Shown here: piece after piece, positions 45,058 through 54,400 of the stretch
How positions within the stretch are numbered: position 1 is the stretch's first letter
How the letters are laid out: every line of letters starts with the position of its first letter
Source of the DNA: Mesorhabditis belari
Lineage: Eukaryota > Nematoda > Chromadorea > Rhabditida > Rhabditidae
Assembly (NCBI GenBank): GCA_958450365.1
Contig: CAUEEP010000759.1
Span: forward strand, 1,250,001 to 1,314,000
Reading direction: 5' to 3'
Length of the DNA stretch: 64,000 nt
Notes under the pieces: model-generated
Told to the model about the DNA's origin: nothing
Database searches by the model: none
What the model saw: only the letters and a program-made list of their open reading frames with translations
Program-made: the position numbers and the translations under genes

Positions 45058-48000
45058 ATGGATATGATTCAATTGGCCAATATTGTGGCAGCTCAGCAAG
45101 AGAGACAGGCCATTGAACATTTAGTTCAAACCATGCAGGGTAGAGGTAGGAATAAAGTTTGATTTGGATATTCAAGACCCATATTTTATTTTTCATGTCG
45201 TTAATAATTTTATTGTTTAGTTGGCTTTTCTCCGACAATCTACTTCAATCCGCTACTTGGACGGGGACAAAATTTGACTGGTGCTCAGGTGAGAGAATTT
45301 TTCTCATTTGTTAATTGACCGTAATTTTAGCGACCTCCACAAACTAGTCTTTTTGTTGGAAACATCAGCGACAAGTGCACCAACGAGTTTATTCAGCAAA
45401 TCTTGGAGGTTTGTTTTTGTTTTGCGTTTACTAGTTTTTATTGCTACTTTTAGGAATGCGGCAAAGTCTCGAACTGGAAGCGTATAAAGGGATCGAATGG
45501 AAAATTCCAGGTTAATGCAAATGGTTAATACAAACTTTAATACAATGGTTAATACAAACGCCTTTTTCTCTCGATTTTTTTCTTACCTTTCTTTCAGGCT
45601 TTTGGATTTTGTGATTTTGACGAACCAGACGGTACTCTTCGCGCTTTGCGAGTGCTGCACGATTTTCAAATCGGTGACAAAAAGCTAAATCTTAGGGTGG
45701 GATTTGACCTTCATAGAAGTTTTTACGAAAAATTTTAGGCTGACGATAAAGTGCGGTCGAAGCTAGTGGAGGAGTGGAACAAGAAGCAAATTCTCTCAGG
45801 AAAGCCACCATTCAGTTCAACGCTGGGATTGAAAGAGTTGCCCCACGATGAGGAAGCACTGAAGGTAGAGTGATTAGAAGATATAAAACTTAAAACAGAA
45901 AACAATATTTGCTGCTCAAAATGATTAACAACAAACAAATTATGAAACAAATTATGAAACAAGCCAACAAATTTTGGTGTTTGAATTTCGTCTATGATCA
46001 ATGCAGCAAAAATTCGACCTTTTTAGATTGATGAAGAGGTGCGTCTAAAGGTGTTAAACATGATTGAGAAGGATCATCCCGAGCTGCTGATCGTTGAAGG
46101 TGATTATTTTGTAACATCTGCTTTGCTATTACAATGTTAAATCGTATAAACCTTTGTAAATTCAGATGGTGAACTCTCCGATAAAGAGAAGGATAAAAAG
46201 AGCAAAGACGACCGGCGCAAAAATGATGACCGGAAGGTGAGCGGGTTTTTAAGTGCTTCTTCTTTTACTAAAAGACAACTAAGCCTGCATGTTTAATCTC
46301 TAAATTCGGAACCCTTTAAACTTTTACTTTTGGTTACTTGGTTCCTTGGAAAGTTCTAGAACAAATCTTGTTTCATTCAAAAAACACCCACTATAGGGTG
46401 CGATAGTATCGCAGAATTAACGACACGAAAGAATGTGGATAAGGTGAGGAGTAAACGCTAATTTCACCGGGACATTCGAAAAAATGTCCGTGGCGAAAAG
46501 CAAGAGACATGCCATTTCCTGTAATTACCAACTATTTGTATGTTCTACTTTTTTGGCACGGCCGTCCACCCGGTCGTGCCAATCAATCTTTCAGTCCTAG
46601 TTAGGATTCAACACAGTTTGGTATCCTGACTGTCCCTGTCTGCTTGAATTTATGTTCAACGTTGGTGAGAATTTGAGTGGACATGATTTGAAAAAAAAGA
46701 AGAGAGAAAATTGAAACTGTTTTTGTAGGATTGAAAAAAATTGTCTTGAGCTTGTAAGTGGAAAAATTGAATTTTTAGGCTTTTCTTCATGTTTCTCAAT
46801 GTATTTGATCAAAGATCTTTGCAAAAATGAAAGGCCTAAGATGTGCATTTTTCCGCCTACAAGCCCGTTGATGATTTAAAGTGTGTTTTTATTGATCGGA
46901 GCATTAATGGCCAATCAATGTTACTCAGAATTCTCGCCAACATGTCTAACTTACACGAGTGTTTGCATGTTTCCCTCATTGGTCGACTAACCTTTGTTAG
47001 AGTTGATATTGGTTGATGGCCTTTTTGCATGGCTTTTTACGAGTTCTCATTTTTATTATTTTTCGTGACGAAACATTGAAATTTTAGCCAGAGAGTCAAC
47101 GAAATAGTAAACAAGCGTTTGAGGTAAACAAATATATATTCAATATCTTTTTTTTTAGTAAACTAACTGTGATCTCTATTTCCCTCCCGTCTATTTCCCC
47201 CACACAATTATCGTGTTTAGGGAAAACATTTCAAACGAAAAGTGCGGAAAAAAGTTGGATGGTATGTGTGTCACACTTGGTATGCCTAACCCTGACCAAA
47301 CAAACATTTATCTAATTTTGATTAGCGAGAGGAGAGAAATGCTTGCCTATTTTCGTTTAACATTTTCGCGTTGAGGTCTCAACTTTTTGACGGTTGTGGT
47401 ATAAAAAATCTTTTTCTTTGAATAACTGGCTGCCAATTTGATTAAAAATCATGCTTTAAAAGGTTTTGGAAACACTAGAGCACAGTAGATACCTACAAAC
47501 GTGTTTTTTTGGAATAGTTTGCTACCTATGCTTTGCATGCACTGTCAATGGTTTGCTGAACCCCGATGAATGTTCGAGCTCATTTCTTTTGCATTAGCTC
47601 AAGACCAAACGCTTGTACTTTCAAAAAAAGCAAAACCCCCAGTGTTTTCAATATTAAAAAGCATGCTTGGTACGGTTTTCTAGGTATGTTTTCCGTACCC
47701 ACACGTTAGCACACATTTCAATTGATTTTTTTGTTTTTCATTACACACAGCCATCATTAGATACAAATCCTTTCCACACTTTACACGACTGATTTGTTCT
47801 TTTCCGGTTTCTCTCTATCTCTAAATGGTGATGGTATTTCTTGGTCACACATCACACTCCGGTATGAGGCTTCTATACCTTTAGTCCGTACAAATCTTCG
47901 CTAATCCTATGTTTTGAAGGAGTTGAAAATCTTGGAAAGTAGTCAAGGAAACAGTAATGTGATAAAAAAGTAAAATTCATCCACTTATCATAGGTCTCCA

Positions 48001-51000
48001 AGAATTTCCAGGATTTTCAGCTTCTCTGCTGTTATCTCCACACCAGAACTGGATCCCTGATTCCACTTTTTTTTGCACACCACCTAGCGGTTATTAACGT
48101 CCGATTTGAACTACTGCTTTACGATTAATATTTTCACGAAAAAGTGTTTTCTGATATCTAGCTTTCAGATATCTTCACAAACGCAATCCCCGAGGGTTTG
48201 TAAGTGGAAAATTGTCATGTTTCATTGAACTTGGTGGTACTTGATTACATTTTTATGTTTTCGCAAGAAAAAATGATGCAGAAATTTCCAATCAAGTCCC
48301 GTCAACTCTTACAATCTTCTGCGAACTTTTAAACAGAAAGCCAGTTGATTTTTTTAATTGTTTGCTGCCGCTGACTGGCGTGTCTTCGAACAGATTTCTG
48401 TATTTGTTTTTGGCACGTTGACTAATAGAACCTGACCGCGGAATTTTTTTGATTTTTACATAAGAGTTTTGATCAATTTTCAACCTAATTAGGGTTCTAT
48501 TGTGGACGTGCCCTCATAGCATACTTACCTCATAAAAAATGAAATAACGAGTCACTGCTGCCTTAAAAAGGTTGTGATTCTAATTTGGGGAGTGTTATCT
48601 TAGGTGGTATAAATGAATGAATGAAATTTAGGATCGTGCGCGTCGACACAGCCGCAGTCGAAGTGTCTCTCGATCGAGGAGCCCGCGAAGGCGCCGGTCT
48701 CGTACTCCAAGAAACAAGTGGGGGTGATAAAAATTTATCAGTGGACTTGACTGATGAGTATTAAACTTCATCAGGCTTTGTCTTGTTACTCTTTAACATA
48801 TATACAGTCGAACCTCTCTATAACGTAACTCACGGGACGGCTATAGCTTACGTTATATAGAGGTTTACGTTATATAGAGTGCCGTTTTATATAGCTTAAC
48901 GTCGGCCGGGACCGGTCACGCCTTACGTTATAGAGAGGTTTACGTTATATCGAGGTTCGTTATAGAGAGGTTCGACTGTATTTTAGAAAGCGTCGCCAAT
49001 CTTCATCTTCGGACTCGGATTCGAGATCACGTTCGGGCTCTCGGTCCTCTCGGTCTTCTAGCCGGTCAACTAATTATGACAAGAAAAGAAGAAGCCGCTC
49101 GCGAAGGTTAGTTCAAATTTTGTAACCTCAATGTTGAGTATTTAGCGCCGATACGCAAGATTCCGAGGATGCAAGGGAAAAGAAACAGCTCAAAAAGCAA
49201 CTCAAGGAAAAAGAGATGGCCTATGTGAATCGACTGAAGAAATGGGAAGTCCGAGAAAGAAGGTTTGTTTTTTAAAAGAAGAACGAATAGCTGTAAAGAT
49301 GGATACTTTGAAAAATGGCGTAGCTAGTCTAATAAGATCTTTATTAACAATGTTTAAGAATGGCTCGTTCTTACGAGAAAGAGGAGTCCAAAGAGCAACA
49401 AAGACGACGAGATGTGCAAAAAGAAGCCAAGAAGCTGCGCCACTTTTTGGAAGACTACGATGATGAAAAAGATGATGTTAAATACTACAAGTAAATATTT
49501 GTTTATTGAAACATAATTATCTAGACTTTTTAGAAGTAGTTCTTTGTTCCAACGACGTCGCGATTACGAAAAAGAAAAAGAACAAGATGCTCTTGATCGG
49601 AAAAAGGAAATTCAAGAAGTATTAAACTTTTGTTTTGGAGAGTTTTATGATTGACTTATTTAGATTGAGGATCTCAAGAAACAAATTATTGCTGAGGGTA
49701 AAGAAGCAATGGATGCTGAAGAAGAGGCAAAGAAACGACACCGCATTCAGGTTAGACTTGTTTCTTTTGCAGTTTATTGAAAATGAAATGTTTTGTAGGA
49801 AGAAGCAGCTCTTCGAAAGCTTCGCGAGGATAGTGGTAGTCCCAATCCACACAAACCAGCCGGTAACAAAGAAGGTGAAAGTAGTGAGGAGAGCGAGTCA
49901 GGAAGGTATGCCACACAGATAAGTTTATCGTTCAACAACATTGCATTTTAGCTCTGGAAGCGAATCTGAAGGTGAGGATGGTGACAAAAAGGTTAAAATT
50001 GAACCGGAAGGAGGCTGGACCTCAACTCCCAATAATGATACCGGAACTCCGAAAGAAGATACTAAAGACAACTCGTCTAAGTGGAAAAGTAAGTATATTG
50101 AAGCTTTAGCCAATGCAAAACTCTTATTTAGCGGCTATCACAATACCGTCTGGGGCGACTGCTACTGTACCGTCTAGTTCAAACAATGGTCGGGCATCAC
50201 CAAATGGAAAACCATCACCTCGACCCGATCTCTCTCAACGTCTTAATGGAGTTTTTGGTTGGTTCATGTTTTTCTTTATTGCTTAAATCGCACAATTTAT
50301 CTAACTGTATTAATATGCTAAAATTTAGGAATGGACGACGAAGAGGAGGAAGAGCCAGTGCGGAAGAAGCTGAAGCCGTTTGAAATTACAAATGAAGATC
50401 GAATGCAGGTGAGTATTTTCATATATGCCTATTTATTAGCTCTATAGGTCTTGACACCAGAAGAACGAAAGAAAAAGGCGAAAGAGTTGATTGACAAGAT
50501 TCCTACAGCTAAAGGTTAGTATTCTAAGCATTCTAAACAAAGTTAGCTAACGAATCACATTTTTAGATGCTTTGTTCGCATTTAACATCGATTGGGCTTT
50601 CGTTGATGCGAAGTTGATCGAGACACGCGTGAGGCCTTGGGTGACCAGCAAGATTCAGCATTACATTGGAGAGGTTTGATATTTGCTTAATTTTTCAATT
50701 TCATTGATTATTTAGGATGAAAGATCGCTAGTCGAATTTGTTTGCGAAAAGATTCAAGCTCACGTGCAGCCTGACAGATTGCTTCAGGATATGCGATTGG
50801 TGAGTGATGCGGTTTGCGTCTGAATTTTTGAAACTTCAAACTTGCATTTTAAATCTATCCGCCTGAAATCAGCCATCAATCTTTACTTTTTTAGATTCTC
50901 GATGATGAGGCGGAAACGTTTGTCGTGAAAATGTGGAGGCTCATTATCTATGAGAGCGAAAGCCGCCGTATGGGACTTGGACCAATCGAGAAAAAACAGC

Positions 51001-51005
51001 TCTAA
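45058..51005 (+). CDS. rbm-25: RNA-binding protein 25 (RRM and PWI domains)
   Basis: Splicing regulator of nuclear speckles. In phase: 45058-45139, 45221-45288, 45331-45408, 45454-45510, 45598-45696, 45739-45864, 46027-46099, 46166-46236, 47088-47123, about 48652-48716, 48988-49108, 49146-49262, 49359-49490, 49534-49618, 49664-49750, 49799-49905, 49952-50088, 50132-50257, 50329-50408, 50448-50514, 50567-50673, 50716-50799, 50895-51005. The RRM has SLFVGNISDK (RNP2) and QAFGFCDFDE (RNP1), with the RBM25-specific LRALRVLHDFQIG. An RS-rich block follows (RHSRSRSVSRSRSPRR), then the Lys/Glu/Arg middle with HFLEDYDDEKDDVKYY, an almost diagnostic RBM25 string. The C-terminal PWI domain runs from ALFAFNIDWAFVDAK through RVRPWV and EFVCEKI to ETFVVKMWRLIIYE. 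The 2.4-kb part between 46.24 and 48.65 kb holds one mini-exon. The 5' start is uncertain; a likely upstream exon lies at 43.9 kb. Confidence 0.9.
46400..46590. other. Structured stretch in the long RBM25 intron
   Basis: GGGACATTCGAAAAAATGTCC (46481-46501) can form a small hairpin, and TTGGCACGGCCG...CCGGTCGTGCCAA (46553-46582) a strong one, followed by AATCAATCTTT. This would suit a small structured RNA or a regulatory element of the host pre-mRNA. No known RNA family is recognised. The rest of 46.6-48.6 kb shows only one mini-exon candidate. Confidence 0.3.
48805..48978. mobile_element. Short MITE with TA target duplication in an RBM25 intron
   Basis: Terminal inverted repeats CAGTCGAACCTCTCTATAAC / complement GTTATAGAGAGGTTCGACTG, perfect over at least 20 bp and flanked by TA on both sides (48803-48804, 48979-48980). 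CAG...CTG ends and TA suggest the pogo/Tc1 group. The right end lies nine bases before the splice junction, so the TA duplication is part of the TATTTTAG acceptor. Confidence 0.85.
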
Positions 51006-51440
51006 TTTTACCAAATTATGTTCAAGCTCTGAATGTTTCTACTGATTTCTTTTTGGGCAAATTCGGGTCTTTCTATTGTCCTCATTGTTCCCCTCATTTT
51101 GTTTAACACTCTATTCAAATTCTCTCCTCGTTTTGCGCTTTTTATATTTGTCTATAGACAACTTTATTGCTATTTCCTCCCCTCTTTCTCTGCCACTCTG
51201 GATCGATGAAATATTATTCTCGCCATAAAGTTCTCTTCTCCTATTGCTTAAACAGGATATGAAATTGCTTTGTTAGCCACGTAAAAAAAGGCTTCATGTT
51301 AATTGTTTTTAGGTTCTTCGTTGGGTAGTCAATAAAGTGTATTTTTTTCGAAATAAATATTGAGAAATGTGAAGTTAACAAACGTGGCAATATTTAGAGG
51401 ACAAAACTTTGAGCATCCCGGACTTATGAAATCTAGCAAA

Positions 51441-54400
51441 TTAACATTTAAAAAACAGGAAAATCAATGCAAATGTAAACAAGGGATATTGAAGATGAGC
51501 GATCGAGTTGCAGACGAAATCCATTTGTTGAATGCACGTGACATCGGCCTCTCGTAACCCTGAAAACACCATTTGCCCGTATTCTCTTTTAGGCAAAAAG
51601 CCCCACCCTCTCTCCGCTCCCCCTTTCTCAACCCCTTTCCCCTCGCCTTCTCCCAGGTGACCGTGTGGCCTAATGGATAAGGCGTCGGACTTCGGATCCG
51701 AAGATTGCAGGTTCGAGTCCTGTCACGGTCGAAACTTTTTTCTATTTTTGGGAAAATTGTTTTCTGTTGTTTGCTAGAGGATAAATGACGTTTTGGCTGA
51801 GAACTCAACAGTTAGATCATCTGCTCACCTCTAGCCATATTGACGGCCGCTGAGCAAACGGCTTTCCCACTTGGAATGCCGCAAAGTTGGGAGAACTGAT
51901 CGCGGACACAGCCAACCGCTGCGATGCCTCGGCTGAATTTTGTTTTGTGAAAGAGTTTGATGTTGATGGTTAGGTTGATGAGATTTTGTGGAATACCATA
52001 AAAAAAGGATTTTAGATCGAAATAAATGGCTTTTTCTAGTCCTTTGCTTTGGTGAAAATTGATGTAATTTTGTTAGTCTTGAATCGCGAAAACTCACTCG
52101 CAAATCATCATTTGATTTTGTTGATCTTGCGAGCTTGAACCACCGCATTGAACGATTCGATTCGAGAGGGATCCTTGCGCGAAAGCGTTCGAGAGACACA
52201 TTTGATTCTCGAGAAAGACTAAAGCTGTTCTTTTAAGGGTAATTTACGGAGCTTCTGAGCTTCTGAACTTCGAGCTCAAACCATTTCCTCATTTAGATTA
52301 AATAAGCCGACGATTTTGTGCTAAATAATCAACATTTTTATTTATGGAATTAGCATTTAAATAGAAATCAAAATATAATTTGAAAAGTGCTTTCATTCAA
52401 AAAGAGGTTTCAGTTGAGCTTTAGCTTTAGCTTTCTTTCTCTTTCTCTCTGTTAATCTTGAATTTGAGCTAAAGCTCAACTGAAAGCTCTTTTGAGCCTC
52501 GTTTATAGTTAGAGACTGTAAAAAAGAAATCTTGCTGTTAAGTCAGTTTTAGTTGGTTTTTTTGTTTCTTTTGTTTCATAAATGTATTAGTATCTAAAGA
52601 TTAGAAAAATCAATCAAAAATTAATTTCAATTAAAAAAAAAATCAAGTATACCAAACTCCCTGATCTTTTCTGAACTTTAAAAAAATTGAAACTTAAGTT
52701 TTTTTTCTTTCAAAACTTTTCCCAAATCTTTTCCATCCATTTTATTTTTATCTTTTCCTAAACTAAAAGACAATTAGATTTTTGAATATAAATAACTTTT
52801 AGTATTGTAGAAAAAGCTTTAGATTAGCTAGCTAGCTAGGTAGCTTTAGATCTAGAAGTTAAAAATTTAGCGACGAACTAACACCGCTGTCCTTTCTTTA
52901 GCTTTGATAAACTTGAAACTAAGCTCCTTTTTTCCCTATTAACTTCTCAAGACTTCTCTTCTCCGCTTCTCTGAAGCAATTAGGCGAGTTGCTCTGCTGC
53001 TAGATCAGAAACAGCTTTTGTTTTTGCTGTGAAAAAGTGAAATGTTGATTTTTTTGAAACTTTTATTTATATACGGTTGAATTTCGTAAACGACTAAGAC
53101 AGTCGTTTACGAAATTCAACCGTTAACGAATAATTCGGTAACGGCTAGCCCGCTAACGAATGATTCGAAATGAAAATAGAATGAAGAAATCAATTGAATT
53201 GAAAAATATAATATATTAGAATTTAAAATCATTTAAAAATTGATTTCAAGTCAAAAAAAAATCAGGATCTTATTAAACTTCTTTATTCTTTTTGAACTTT
53301 AAAAAATTTGAAACTTAAGTTTTTTTTTTCTTTCAAAACTTTTGCTAAATCTTATCCAATTCATTTTTATCTTTTTCTAAACTAAAATACAATTAGATTT
53401 TTGAATATAAATAACTTTTAGTATTGTAGAAAAAAGCTTTAGATCTAGAAGTTAAAAACTCGACGTTAAAAAATTCGACGAACTAACACTGCTGTCCTTT
53501 CTTGGGCCTTGACAAACTTGAAACTAAGCTCTTTTTTCTCTATTAGCTTCTCAAGACTTCTCTTCTCCGCTTCTCTGAAGCAATTAGGCGAGTTGTTCTG
53601 CTGCTAGATCAGAAACAGCTTTTGTTTTTGCTGTGAAAAAGTGAAGAAGTCGAAAAGTCTTATTAAACTCTTTGATCTTTTCTCTACTTTAACAAATTTG
53701 AAACTTAAGCTTTTTTTCTTTCAAAACTTTTGCTAAATCTTATCCAATTCATTTTTATCTTTTTCTAAACTAAAATACAACTAGATTTTTCAGTATAAAT
53801 AACTTTTAGTATTGTAGAAAAAGCTTTAGATCTAGAAGTAAAAAATTCGACCTTAAAAAATTCGACGAATCATAAAACTGCTGTCCTTTCTTTAGGCTTG
53901 ACAAACTTGAAACCAGGCTTTTTTTTCTCTATTAACGTGGCTCATTCCTTTTGCAAATTCCCTTTGCTTCCAATGCCTCTTTATCAAATTCATTTCCCGT
54001 TAGAGCCGCTAGATTATGGAACTAGCTCCCAAACGACATACGAGAAATTCAGTCGCTTTTCATATTCAAGAAACGTATCGATGCTTTAGATCTAGTGGCT
54101 CTTTGCCGTAAGTAATTGGCTTATTGATTTCAGTATGTATTGTATGATTAAGGATCACTGTGCATTTCTCTATGATTTCTTTCACTTTATCGTTTGAATA
54201 AAGTATTATTATTATTATTATTAACTTCTCAAAATCCACTTTTCTGAACTCAAATTTCACGAAATTATATAAAATTTCGTAAATCTACTAAAGCTTTTTG
54301 TTTAAAAAAACGGAAAACGATCAGAAATCATCGAAATCTTTTCCTTTTTCTTTCCCAAGAGAAAGAAAGAGAAAGAAAGAAAGAGAGAAAGAGAGAGAGA

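Noticed and set aside
48522..48640. ATACTTACCT, the 5' end of U1 snRNA
   Set aside because: The following bases do not match U1 and no Sm site or stems are visible; chance match in an intron.
51464..52199. Two minus-strand frames of 114 and 122 codons as genes
   Set aside because: They cross real exon boundaries in the wrong frame; spliced reading gives the cysteine-rich protein instead.
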